64,000 bases of DNA from Streptomyces niger (lineage in GTDB: Bacteria; Actinomycetota; Actinomycetes; Streptomycetales; Streptomycetaceae): the NCBI RefSeq assembly GCF_000718305.1, contig NZ_JOFQ01000001.1:248001-312000 (forward strand), given 5' to 3'. Below are positions 27,635 to 36,168 of this stretch, in pieces (the stretch's first letter is position 1; each line of letters starts with the position of its first letter). The translations under genes were made by a program, and so were the position numbers. Under the pieces are notes generated by a model. It made no database searches and had not been told where the DNA came from. It saw only the letters and a list, made by a program, of their open reading frames with translations.

Positions 27635-28633
27635 TCAGTACGAGATGTACACATCGGTGTCGAGGTCGGCACGGGTCGGCTGCGGCGCTGCCTTGGCCTC
27701 CTCCACCGCCTCGTCGATCAGCCGGGCGACCTCGGCGTCCACCTGGTCCAGCTGCCCGTCGGTCAGCTGCCCCGACCCGGTCACTGTGCGGCGGAACCGC
27801 TTGAGGCAGTCCAGCTTTTCCCTGGCCTCTGCCACCTCCGTGGACCGGTAGGTCTGCTGATCACCCTCGAAGTGGCCGTAGTACCGCGTGAGTTTGACCT
27901 CGATGAGGGTCGGGCCCCCGCCGTTCCTGGCCCGTTCCACGGCCTGGGCCGCCGCCTCGTGCACGGCGAAGAAGTCGAAGCCGTCGACGATCACGCCAGG
28001 CATGCCGAAGGCCGCGGCGCGGTTGGCGATGTCGCCTCCGCCCACGGACCACGCGGCCGAGGTGGCCTCCGCATAACCGTTGTTCTCCGCGACGAAGACG
28101 GCCGGCAGGTTCCACACCGACGCCAGGTTCAGCGACTCCAGCGTCGTTCCCTGGTTGCTGCCGCCGTCGCCGAAGAAGGCGACGCCCACGCCGCCGTCGC
28201 CGCGCAGCTTGGCAGCGAGCGCAGTGCCGCAGATCAGCGGCGGCCCGCCACCGACGATGCCGTTCGCGCCGAGCATGCCCTTGCTCAGGTCGGCGATGTG
28301 CATGGAGCCGCCCTTGCCGTGACAGGACCCTGTGGTACGTCCGTAGATCTCGGCCATCATCTCCTTCACGTCCACGCCCTTGGCGATGCAGTGGCCGTGC
28401 CCGCGGTGGGTGCTGGAGATGGAGTCCCGGTCGTCGTCGAGGTTCGAACACACTCCGGTGGCGGACGCCTCTTCGCCCGCGTACAGGTGGACGAAGCCGG
28501 GGATCTCACCGGTCGCGAACTCGTCGTGCAGCCGCTCTTCGAAGTCGCGGATCGTCCGCATCGTCCGGTACGCCCTGAGCAGGGACTTGTCGTCCAGCCC
28601 GGCGGCCGGCCGGCTGGTGAATGTCTCAGTCAT
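27635..28633 (-). CDS. acoA: Acetoin dehydrogenase E1 alpha subunit
   Basis: 332 aa, ATG 28633 with GAGGAG upstream. ThDP-binding E1 alpha: IRDFEERLHDEFATGEIPGF at the start, GKGGSMHIADLSKGMLGANG, and the ThDP/Mg motif GDGGSNQGTTLESLNLASVW ending AENNGYAEAT (GDG-x(n)-NN). First gene of the operon acoA-acoB-acoC-bdhA, followed on the same strand by acoR, lipA and the E3 gene. A 350-bp upstream region separates it from a divergent-in-function MFS gene. Confidence 0.93.
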   Translation of the reverse strand: MTETFTSRPAAGLDDKSLLRAYRTMRTIRDFEERLHDEFATGEIPGFVHLYAGEEASATGVCSNLDDDRDSISSTHRGHGHCIAKGVDVKEMMAEIYGRTTGSCHGKGGSMHIADLSKGMLGANGIVGGGPPLICGTALAAKLRGDGGVGVAFFGDGGSNQGTTLESLNLASVWNLPAVFVAENNGYAEATSAAWSVGGGDIANRAAAFGMPGVIVDGFDFFAVHEAAAQAVERARNGGGPTLIEVKLTRYYGHFEGDQQTYRSTEVAEAREKLDCLKRFRRTVTGSGQLTDGQLDQVDAEVARLIDEAVEEAKAAPQPTRADLDTDVYISY

Positions 28634-28871
28634 GCGGATCTCCTCGGCTGAGAGTTCGGGATGTCGGGTACGGCGGTACTTCGGTACGTGGTGGGGGCGT
28701 ACGGCGAGGTACGGCGAACGGGGCGTACGGTGAGCGGTACGACGGGGAGTGCGCGGGAAGGGTGCGCCCGACGCGGTGCGCAGCTCTCGTGTGTCGGCGG
28801 CGTTATCGCGGTGCTACGTGCGGATGACCTCGGTGTGGCCAATCTGCTGGCTGTGGCGAGAACCGACAAGA

Positions 28872-28912
28872 GTTGCAGGGAGTTGCGGCCGCCGGCGCAA
28901 CCCGTGCGCAAC
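28872..28912. promoter_or_regulatory. Four-half-site inverted repeat upstream of the aco operon
   Basis: GTTGCA (28872), GTTGCG (28882), CGCAAC (28896) and CGCAAC (28907) form a nested dyad about 240 bp upstream of acoA. The inner pair has 6-bp arms around an 8-nt centre. This is a candidate enhancer-like site for the acoR product. Much of 28675-28745 is repeated GTACG-rich sequence without a gene. Confidence 0.4.
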
Positions 28913-28983
28913 GGTGGCGGCCGCCGTATCGCGGCTGGTCGGTGCGGTGACTACGCCGCGAAACCGGCGAGAGTGTCCTGCGG

Positions 28984-30684
28984 CTACGAACGCCGCCGGG
29001 AAAGCGGCAACGCCGCATTCCGAGGCTCTCTGGGAAGCCGTGCGGCCAGCCCGGCGCCGGCCAGCGCGAAGAGGCCCATGGCCACCATGGCGGCGGTCAG
29101 GCCGTCCTCGCGAGCCAGGGTGTTGATGCGTACCAGTTCGTCGGCGGGCGGCCCGCTGACGCCTTGCCTGTCCAGCGCCGTCCGGAGCTGCTCGTCGCTC
29201 ACCGCGGTCGCCTGGACGCCGTGCTCCAACGTGTGTTCCGCAGTGGCCTTCTGGCCACCGGTAAGGACGGTGCTGGTGCGCACCGAGTCCAGCGCCGTAC
29301 CGAGCAGGACGCCGATCATCAGGGCGCCGGCCAGCGCGATCCCCAGCGACTGGCCCAGGTAGGAGAAACTGCGGGAGAGGCCCGCGACATCGCTGACCCG
29401 GTCCTCGGCGGCCGAGGACTGGACCAGGTCCGCCAGCAGAGTGCACAGGCCGAGCCCGAGGCCTGCCATGGCGAGCCCAGGAGCGATCCGCAGGCCGGAG
29501 GCGTCCGGCCCGAAGACGAAGGCGATGAGTGCCGTACCGGCGGCGATGAGCAGGAACCCGAGGATGATGAGCGGCCTGCGGGTCGCGCGTCCCCGGCCGA
29601 CGGCACGAGTGCCGACCGCCGCGCCAACGACCAGCAACACCGTCGCGGGGAGCAGCGTCACTCCACTTTCCAGGGCGTCGTAGGCCAGTGTGGTCTGTAC
29701 GAACACCGGCACCAGGAAGAACACCCCTGCCAAGACGAGATATTGCAGCCCCAGGGAGAGCGACCCCACGCGTGTGGTGCGGTCGCGCAGCACTACGGGA
29801 CGGACGAGTGGATCGCGTCCTGTGCATGCGCGGTGGTGTTCCCACCAAGCGAAGAGCGCCAGCATCACGACACCGCACAGTGCGAGCAGCACCGTGGGCG
29901 AGACCGCACCTTCACCCAGTACGGTCCGGCCGAACAGGACGACGTCCGAACGGGTGATCAGCAGCCCGTAGCGACTGGCCAGCAGAGTGCCCAGCACAAT
30001 CAGCCCGAAGCCCAGAGCCGACAGGACGGCGCCCAGGACGTCGAACGACGGCTGCCGGGCGGCCTCCGGGCGAGGCACCCGGCGCCGGTGCCGGACGAGG
30101 AGGACAACGACCGCCGCGGTCACAGCGGCTTCCATGAGGAAGGAGACCCGCCAGGACAGGTAGCGCGTGATCAGACCGCCGAGGAGGGGTCCGAGCGCGG
30201 CGCCCACTCCTGCCGCCGCGCCGACGAGGGCGAGCGCGCGCGTACGTCGAGCGCCCGTGAAGGCCAGGGTGGCGATGGACAGGATCGCCGGGAAGATCAG
30301 CACCGCGCCAACGCCTTCGAGCAACGACCAGCCGAGGAGCATGACCGGCAGGCCGGGGCTCAGCGCGGTGACCAGGGCGCCGCATCCATAGACAGCGGCC
30401 CCCAGCGTGAACACGCGCACGTGTCCGACCCGGCTGCCGAGTTTGCTACCGGTGATCATCAGCGCGGCCATGACCAGTGCGTAGAGCGAGATCGCGGACT
30501 GCACCCCGGTCAGCGTGGTGCCGAGGTCGGTGACGATGTCGGAGACCGCGACATTCATGGCGGTCGAGTCGTACGCCATGAGCAGCTGCTGGGTCACGAG
30601 AACGGCGAGCATCGTCCGGGCCGCTGCAGGGCCCGCAGCGGCCCGGACGCCGCCCGGCCCTTCGGCCGACCGGCGTTCACCCAC
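28984..30684 (-). CDS. MFS drug-efflux transporter (DHA2, 14 TM)
   Basis: About 566 aa. GTG 30684 is taken as start because it overlaps the upstream stop and leaves 24 residues before TM1; no clear Shine-Dalgarno. Topology and motifs of the DHA2/QacA family: TAMNVAVSDIVTDL (motif D1-like, after an Asp in TM1), SKLGSRVGHVRVF (motif A), GVGAALGPLLGGLI (antiporter motif C) and about 14 hydrophobic segments. The C-terminal periplasmic loop and TM14 end with an Arg-rich tail. It probably exports a hydrophobic drug or metabolite by proton antiport. Confidence 0.85.
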   Translation of the reverse strand: MGERRSAEGPGGVRAAAGPAAARTMLAVLVTQQLLMAYDSTAMNVAVSDIVTDLGTTLTGVQSAISLYALVMAALMITGSKLGSRVGHVRVFTLGAAVYGCGALVTALSPGLPVMLLGWSLLEGVGAVLIFPAILSIATLAFTGARRTRALALVGAAAGVGAALGPLLGGLITRYLSWRVSFLMEAAVTAAVVVLLVRHRRRVPRPEAARQPSFDVLGAVLSALGFGLIVLGTLLASRYGLLITRSDVVLFGRTVLGEGAVSPTVLLALCGVVMLALFAWWEHHRACTGRDPLVRPVVLRDRTTRVGSLSLGLQYLVLAGVFFLVPVFVQTTLAYDALESGVTLLPATVLLVVGAAVGTRAVGRGRATRRPLIILGFLLIAAGTALIAFVFGPDASGLRIAPGLAMAGLGLGLCTLLADLVQSSAAEDRVSDVAGLSRSFSYLGQSLGIALAGALMIGVLLGTALDSVRTSTVLTGGQKATAEHTLEHGVQATAVSDEQLRTALDRQGVSGPPADELVRINTLAREDGLTAAMVAMGLFALAGAGLAARLPREPRNAALPLSRRRS

Positions 30685-31105
30685 GGTACGGCTCGGCCGC
30701 GAAGAGAGACTCCCGCCGGGCTTCCAGACCGACGAGACGTCCTGTACCGGTGGGCTCCTCACTGGAGCGCTGATACCAATGACCGTCCACGATGCGGATC
30801 GACCGCGTCTGTGAACGGACCGGTTCGCGCCACGGCATCGTGCCGGGGAGCCTGGCCATCGCAACGGCGATTTGGGTGAAAGCCCCTGTGGCGTCATAGA
30901 AGCCACTGAGGCCGTCCTTCCCCCGGCAGTAGGCGCGCATCAGTGCACGCTTGCGCGGGAAGGGGAACCACCCGTCTGCCGGCTCGCTGCGACTCTCCCG
31001 GACCGTGCCCCACCGCCGTTCACCGGGATACGGGCTCCACAACCGCCACCGCCCGCCCGCCTCGTAACCCGTATCGGCATGTTGCGCCTGCGCCACACAG
31101 GTCAT
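30677..31105 (-). CDS. Hypothetical protein co-transcribed with the MFS pump
   Basis: 142 aa, not recognised. ATG 31105 is preceded by GGGGGAG at 5 nt, a strong signal, and the stop overlaps the MFS start by 8 bp. The protein is rich in Arg, Trp and Tyr (GGRWRLWSPYPGERRWGTV, DGWFPFPRKRALMRAYCRGK) with no signal peptide or TM. It reads like a compact soluble domain. Its coupling to the transporter suggests an accessory or regulatory role, but nothing in the sequence proves it. Confidence 0.5.
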   Translation of the reverse strand: MTCVAQAQHADTGYEAGGRWRLWSPYPGERRWGTVRESRSEPADGWFPFPRKRALMRAYCRGKDGLSGFYDATGAFTQIAVAMARLPGTMPWREPVRSQTRSIRIVDGHWYQRSSEEPTGTGRLVGLEARRESLFAAEPYRG

Positions 31106-31457
31106 TCGTACTCCCCCTCACCGCAGGACTCCGGACGCCGCCGGTTTCGCGGCGCTCCCCGGCCATGCCTTGCCTGCTTCGCGCGAGAGCGACGGCTCCG
31201 ACCTCGAAGGCGTTTGCAGCCGTTCCGGCACTTGCAGCTACGGCGACCAAGCACGCGCCGGGAATGTTAGGGGCGCCTCGTACCCGTGCCAAGGCCGCCG
31301 AAGTGACGCACAGCCCCAGCCATGGGCAATAGGAGTCGCTGCCGACGGCGACGACACCGCCGCACGCAGAGCCCTTCGGCGATATCAGTGTGTCGGCCCA
31401 GCCATGTGCACGGCACGTGGCGTACGTAGTCCGGGCTGCACCGACATGCTCGACCAT
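31020..31457 (-). CDS. Low-confidence ORF with a strong RBS
   Basis: ATG 31457 has GGAGG at 5 nt and opens MVEHVGAARTTYATCRAHGW, then SACGGVVAVGSDSYCPW. It overlaps the 5' end of the gene starting at 31105 by 86 bp on the same strand and its third-position GC is only moderate, so it is either a short real gene cut by a frameshift or a relic. The surrounding 31106-31786 is unusually AT-rich for this genome and otherwise shows no gene. Confidence 0.2.
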   Translation of the reverse strand: MVEHVGAARTTYATCRAHGWADTLISPKGSACGGVVAVGSDSYCPWLGLCVTSAALARVRGAPNIPGACLVAVAASAGTAANAFEVGAVALARSRQGMAGERRETGGVRSPAVRGSTNDLCGAGATCRYGLRGGRAVAVVEPVSR

Positions 31458-31786
31458 CGATACCTCCGTCCGTCGAATCACGCAGGTCACCAGGCCCCAC
31501 CGGCCAGGGCCAACGTGCAATGTGCCGGCTTAGGCCGCTACTCGATACGACACCGGCTGGGAGCCTCATGGCATCGCTTGTCGCGTAGTTCTGATGGGTT
31601 CATGAGGCACGCAGTACGCGGAACCCAGGCGCGTCGATTGCGTCAGGAACGTGCCCTCGTCTCTGCCAGACATCGACCGAGTCGCTTCACGCTGCCACTG
31701 CTCGCGCCTCTATGTGGTTCCGACGGGGTTGCCGTCCCGTCCAATCCGTTGCTGAATGATGTGCAGGGCCTACAGGGGAGGCGGCA

Positions 31787-31922
31787 CGATGACCGGAACC
31801 GGGCCCCTACAGCTGTTGGCAGTCGTCCTCGGTCCGGAAGCAACGTCCGAGAGGCAGGCCATCGAGGAGGCGAGGCCACCGCCGGCGTGCTTCTGTACGA
31901 CCAACAGGCCCAGGACGAGTAG
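31787..31922 (+). pseudogene. Small frameshifted ORF
   Basis: ATG 31787 follows GGGAGG at 7 nt. It reads MTGTGPLQLLAVVLGPEATS and ERQAIEEA with good coding bias. From about 31873 the bias moves to another frame, which gives ATAGVLLYDQQAQDE and a TAG at 31920-31922. One indel near 31870 reconciles them into a protein of about 45 aa. Unrecognised. Confidence 0.3.
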
Positions 31923-31929
31923 TTGGCCC

Positions 31930-32346
31930 GTGGCGGATGTTCCGTCCAGCGAAGCCGTGATGTGGCTCAGCGACAGCGACCAGCTCTCGCGTGAGGAGCT
32001 GCTCGACCTGGAGGACGCCGCCCTGGCCTGGCGGACGCAGAACGGCAAGGTGCACGTGCAGCAATCGGGCCGAGTGCGAGAAGCGCTGCGCCGCTACCAC
32101 CTCACGGTGTTGCGCACCTCGCTCGCCAAGGAGCCCGAGACGACCTCGTCGCCGCCCTCCACGGAGTCTGACCGGGGAACGTGCCACGTTCTTGCGGGGG
32201 CGCGTCGTTTCGCACAGCGCAGTCCTTGTGTCACGTACCGGTGCTCCGCGCGGGCCGGAGGTGTCCATGAACGGATCGTTGTCCCGTCCCACCGCCATAC
32301 TGACCTGCGTCGCTCTCGCCACTGTCCTGGTCGCGGGCTGCGGTGA
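31930..32346 (+). CDS. Hypothetical protein upstream of the subtilase
   Basis: GTG 31930 opens VADVPSSEAVMWLSDSDQLS, followed by a charged helix (REELLDLEDAALAW) and RVREALRRYHLTVLR. Coding bias is strong through about 32170 and then fades, and the frame overlaps the next gene by 80 bp, so the true C-terminus may be earlier (frameshift or sequence error). No domain is recognised. Confidence 0.4.
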   Translation: MADVPSSEAVMWLSDSDQLSREELLDLEDAALAWRTQNGKVHVQQSGRVREALRRYHLTVLRTSLAKEPETTSSPPSTESDRGTCHVLAGARRFAQRSPCVTYRCSARAGGVHERIVVPSHRHTDLRRSRHCPGRGLR

Positions 32347-33232
32347 CGACCACGAGCCCGACCCCGAACGCGGACAGCAGTGGGCGCTGGACGCACTGAA
32401 ACTGCCGGAGGCGTGGCAGACAGCGCGAGGAGACGACACGGTGATCGCCGTGGTGGACACCGGTGTCGACCTCGACCACCCGGACCTCAAGAGCCGGCTG
32501 GTGCGTGGCACCGATGTGGTCGACGGTGACAGCGACCCGATGGACCACAACGGTCACGGCACCCATGTCGCCGGCATCGCTGCCGCAGCCACCGACAACG
32601 GCGTGGGCATCGCAGGAGGAGCACCCGGTGCCAAGATCATGCCGGTGCGGGTCCTGACCGCCGCCGGTTCCGGGGCCAAGGAGGACATCACCCACGGCAT
32701 CGTGTGGGCGGCGGAGCACGGCGCCGATGTCGTCAACCTCTCGCTCGGCGAGTCCGGGCTCATGTCGAAACTGCTGCGCGGCGGAACCCTCAACCGCGCC
32801 ATCACCACCGCCCACGACGAAGGGGCGGTGGTGGTGGCTGCGGCGGGCAACGAGGGAGCCGAGACGCAGCCGTACCGGCTGACCACCCCCGTACTCGTCG
32901 TCGGCGCCAGCGATCAGCACGGCAAGCCGGCGAGCTTCTCCAACTTCGGCGCCCAGGGAGCCGTCACCGCTCCCGGCGTGGGCATCCTGTCCACCCTGCC
33001 CACGTACACCACGCCGCTGACGCGGGACAACACCTCCGGGTACGGCAAGCTGGACGGCACGTCCATGGCCACGCCCTACGTCTCCGCCGTGGCGGCCCTC
33101 CTGCACCAGCAGGGCCGCACCCCCGACCAGATCATCGCCGATATCAAGGAGACTGCACGCAACCCCGATCACCTGTCCGAACTGGGGCTCGGCATCGTGA
33201 ACGCGCAGGCAGCGGTCACGCACAAGAAGTAG
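32267..33232 (+). CDS. Subtilisin-like (S8) serine protease lipoprotein
   Basis: 321 aa. ATG 32267 has GGAGG about 7 nt upstream. Signal peptide with lipobox LVAG-C25, so the enzyme is probably tethered to the outer face of the membrane. The catalytic triad is intact: D64 in VVDTGVDLDHPDL, H97 in NGHGTHVAGIA and S266 in GTSMATPYVSA; the oxyanion Asn is in AAGNEG. There is no long propeptide between residue 25 and the catalytic domain, unlike secreted subtilases. It resembles mycosin-like S8 enzymes but lacks their C-terminal TM. Confidence 0.9.
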   Translation: MNGSLSRPTAILTCVALATVLVAGCGDDHEPDPERGQQWALDALKLPEAWQTARGDDTVIAVVDTGVDLDHPDLKSRLVRGTDVVDGDSDPMDHNGHGTHVAGIAAAATDNGVGIAGGAPGAKIMPVRVLTAAGSGAKEDITHGIVWAAEHGADVVNLSLGESGLMSKLLRGGTLNRAITTAHDEGAVVVAAAGNEGAETQPYRLTTPVLVVGASDQHGKPASFSNFGAQGAVTAPGVGILSTLPTYTTPLTRDNTSGYGKLDGTSMATPYVSAVAALLHQQGRTPDQIIADIKETARNPDHLSELGLGIVNAQAAVTHKK

Positions 33233-33322
33233 CACGGCGGCCTACGGACCCCTGGTCGGAAACACAAGGTGACCGTCCCGCCCGTCGGCCGCATCCACCA
33301 CCCACCGCCGCTACCACACCGA

Positions 33323-33340
33323 TCAGGGCAATTGCCCTGA
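33323..33340. repeat. 18-bp perfect palindrome between convergent genes
   Basis: TCAGGGCAATTGCCCTGA reads identically on both strands. It sits in the 298-bp gap between the S8 protease and streptogrisin stops and may be a terminator cruciform or a protein site. No other feature is seen in the gap. Confidence 0.6.
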
Positions 33341-33530
33341 GCCCCGCTGCGACCGCCACCACCAAGCCCGCCTTCCCTCGTTGGTGTTGGTGCTACGAGC
33401 CCGCTGCACGATGACCTCTCGAAACGCCCGGGCCGCCTGAGCTCCCGCAGAGACCGAGGCCCGCGCGGTGCGCTGGCGCCACGAACGGCCAGTGAGGTGT
33501 CGGTCCACCCCTGTTGCGGAGGCCCTGCGA

Positions 33531-34901
33531 TCAGAGGCGCTGCCACAGGGCCGGTACGGCCGGGGGCTGCCAGCCGGGCTGGGCCTGGTGGTCCTGGAGG
33601 CAGCGGTAGGTGACGCCGCCGTAGGTCACCGTGTCGCCGGCGCTGTAGACCGTGCCCGCCGACCAGGTGCCGCTCGGGTCTCCAGGGTCACCCGGGTCAC
33701 CCGGGTCGCCGGGTCCGCTGCCGCTCGTCGTCAGGGTGAGGCCGTAGGTCTGCAGGATCGGGTTGACGGGCTGGAAGTAAGTCGTCCCGCCGCTCGTGCA
33801 GTTGCCCGAACCGCCCGAGGTGACGCCCTGCGCCTGGCTGCCGGAGATGAACGAGCCGCCCGAGTCACCGGGTTCGGCGCACACCGAGGTGCGGGTGACG
33901 CCGCTGACGGTGCCCTCCTGGTAGGTCACGCTCGTGTTCAGCTGCTGGACCGTGCCGCAGTGCCAACCGGTGGTCGAGCCGGAGCGGCACACCGAGGCGC
34001 CCATCACGGCCTGCGTGGACCCGGCGACCTGTGCGCTGGAACCGTTGACGTACGGGGTCGCCGTCCAGTTGGTATTCGTGGCCACCCACGCCATGTCGTT
34101 GCCCGGGAAGACCGACGCCTGGAAGGTGCCCTGGGCCACCCTGTTGGAACCGGTGGTGGTGTTGCCGGACCGGCCGCAGTGGCCTGCCGTGACGAATGCT
34201 TGCTGGGAGCTGCGGGTGACGGGGAAGCCGATCGAGCACCGGCTGCCGCTGCCGATGTAGTAGGCGTCGCCGCCGCGCAGGTCGTACAGGGGCCGGGGGC
34301 GCTCGGCGGACTTCATCGATCGTACGAGAGCCGGGTCGACTCCGGCCGCCGCGAGCAGGGGACGTACGGCCGCCGGGCGCACCGCCTGTATCACCAGGGA
34401 GTTGGACCGGACGTCGACGTACCAGACCGGGGTGTCGGTGGTCGCGTGCCGGGCCGCGGCGCGGTCCAGCCGGGCCTTGGCCGCGTCCAGCGAGGCCAGC
34501 GAATGGTGCACGACGGCCGCCCGCGCCCCGCGGGCCCGTATCGCCGGTACGTCGCGTGCGTCGGTCGTCGCCACCGTGAGCGTGCCGGACTCGGCGCCCC
34601 GCACCCAGGCGCCGGCGAAGTCCGCGCCCAGGTCCGCGCGCAGCCGACCCGCCGTGGCCCCTGCTTCCGCCTCGTTCACCAGCCGGTGTGCTGCCTGCTG
34701 CCGGTCCAGTTCCAGGTCCCGCTCCATCGCGTCCAGCAGGGCGGCCGGAGCGTCGGCGGTGCGCAGAGTCTGCGCGGCGGTGAGCGTGTCCGGGGCAGCC
34801 GCACGGCCATTGGCGTTCGCCGAGCCGCTGAGCCCGGCCACGAGCAGCGTGCCCGCGGCCGCCAATGCGGCACAGGCGGCTGCGGCAGGTCTTTGGAGCA
34901 T
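33531..34901 (-). CDS. sprC: Streptogrisin C-like S1 protease with CBM5/12 module
   Basis: 456 aa, ATG 34901 with GAGGAG at 7 nt. Order: Sec signal (about 1-30), alpha-lytic-type propeptide (about 40-195), mature chymotrypsin-fold protease, Gly-Asp-Pro linker (GDPGDPGDPGDPSG) and a C-terminal chitin/cellulose-binding module (TWSAGTVYSAGDTVTYGG...QPGWQPPAVPALW). The triad is His in TAGHCG, Asp in GNDMAWV and Ser in GDSGGSF. Length and layout match S. griseus SprC. The propeptide acts as a foldase and is removed outside the cell; the module would anchor it to chitin or plant/fungal wall. Confidence 0.92.
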   Translation of the reverse strand: MLQRPAAAACAALAAAGTLLVAGLSGSANANGRAAAPDTLTAAQTLRTADAPAALLDAMERDLELDRQQAAHRLVNEAEAGATAGRLRADLGADFAGAWVRGAESGTLTVATTDARDVPAIRARGARAAVVHHSLASLDAAKARLDRAAARHATTDTPVWYVDVRSNSLVIQAVRPAAVRPLLAAAGVDPALVRSMKSAERPRPLYDLRGGDAYYIGSGSRCSIGFPVTRSSQQAFVTAGHCGRSGNTTTGSNRVAQGTFQASVFPGNDMAWVATNTNWTATPYVNGSSAQVAGSTQAVMGASVCRSGSTTGWHCGTVQQLNTSVTYQEGTVSGVTRTSVCAEPGDSGGSFISGSQAQGVTSGGSGNCTSGGTTYFQPVNPILQTYGLTLTTSGSGPGDPGDPGDPGDPSGTWSAGTVYSAGDTVTYGGVTYRCLQDHQAQPGWQPPAVPALWQRL

Positions 34902-35030
34902 GGGACTCTCCTCGGGTTTCGGTGGGGTGGGTGAGGTGCCGATACCGTAAGGAAGGCCGATCGGACTGCGTAAGGTGTCAGCCGACCCCCTGCCCCGGTG
35001 TTATGGAACGCGCTTGCCGCGAGGGCGCGG

Positions 35031-36002
35031 TCAGCTCGGCCCGAGGCTCTGAGCCGTGTGTTCACCGTGTGCCGCCAGCCAGGGACGGTAGCTGTCGCTG
35101 CCTTCCGCCGTCCTGGCGTGCGCGCCGCGCGCCTCGGCCAGCACGGTGGCCGTGCGGTCCGGCTGCTGGAGGGTGGGGTGCCAGCCGAGCACGTGCCGCC
35201 ACAGCAGTGGAGTGCCGGCGAGCGGCCGGGTGATGATGCCGGGTGTCGTCGGGAACGAGGCGCGGCACAGTCCCACCGCCCGCCCGACCTGTACCAGGTG
35301 CACGCAGGACGCGGTATCCGTCTCGTACATGCGCCGGGGGCTGAATCCGGCCCGGGCGCAGGCCGCGGTGAAGCAGTCCGCGAAGCAGCCGTCGCCGGGC
35401 ACGCAGGCCCATTCCTCATCGGCCAGTGCGGACAGCCGGACTTCGGCGCACGAGGCGAGTGGGTGGCTGTCGGGCAGCATCACGAACACAGGGTCCACCG
35501 CGATCTCCCGCCAGGCCAGCCGCGTGGCGTCGGGCGGAGCGGTGGATCCGCAGGTGCCGGCCAGCGCGAAGTCCAACCCGCCTTCGGCCAGCAGCACGGC
35601 CAGCTCCCGCTCGGACCACGACACGTACGTGGTCACGATCGCGTCGGGCACGGCCTGCGTCAGCCGGTCCAGCAGCGCGCCGAGGAGCGGACCGTGCGTG
35701 CCGCCGAGCCGAAGCCGCTCCGGTCCGCGCCAGGAGCGGGCGAACCTGACGGCTTCCTGCTGCAGTTCACTCACTGCCGGCAGCACGATCCGGGTGCGCT
35801 CCAGCACCAGTTCCCCCAGTGCGGTGACCCGCACGCCGCGCCGTCCCCGCTCGAACAGCGCGCCGCCCAGCGCAGCCTCGATCCGTCTGAGTTGTGCGCT
35901 CAGTGCGGGCTGCGCGAGACCGAGCACCGTGGCCGCCCTGGTGAGACTGCCTTCCTCCGCGATCGTTCGGATGGTTCTCAGATGTCGCAATTCCAGCTCC
36001 AT
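35031..36002 (-). CDS. LysR-family transcriptional regulator
   Basis: 323 aa. ATG 36002 starts MELELRHLRTIRTIAEEGSL, the canonical LysR N-terminus; the frame runs further upstream but is not homologous. HTH residues about 17-36 (SLTRAATVLGLAQPALSAQL), then a two-lobe effector domain of periplasmic-binding fold. No Shine-Dalgarno precedes the ATG. It is divergent from an AraC regulator that leads into a secreted aromatic dioxygenase, so an aromatic or lignin-derived effector is a reasonable guess. Confidence 0.88.
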   Translation of the reverse strand: MELELRHLRTIRTIAEEGSLTRAATVLGLAQPALSAQLRRIEAALGGALFERGRRGVRVTALGELVLERTRIVLPAVSELQQEAVRFARSWRGPERLRLGGTHGPLLGALLDRLTQAVPDAIVTTYVSWSERELAVLLAEGGLDFALAGTCGSTAPPDATRLAWREIAVDPVFVMLPDSHPLASCAEVRLSALADEEWACVPGDGCFADCFTAACARAGFSPRRMYETDTASCVHLVQVGRAVGLCRASFPTTPGIITRPLAGTPLLWRHVLGWHPTLQQPDRTATVLAEARGAHARTAEGSDSYRPWLAAHGEHTAQSLGPS

Positions 36003-36168
36003 GGGGGGATATTGCGGCGCATGGGAGAAGGAGGGCAAGAGACAGGTACGGACCAATGGGCGGCCCGGATGCGGGCCAGGGAGCCCGGAGGTGGCGTTCA
36101 CAGTCGTACCACTCCGGGAACGTGACCCACCGAAAGCTATTGGTCTGTACCTGCTCCGAGGAGAAGTG

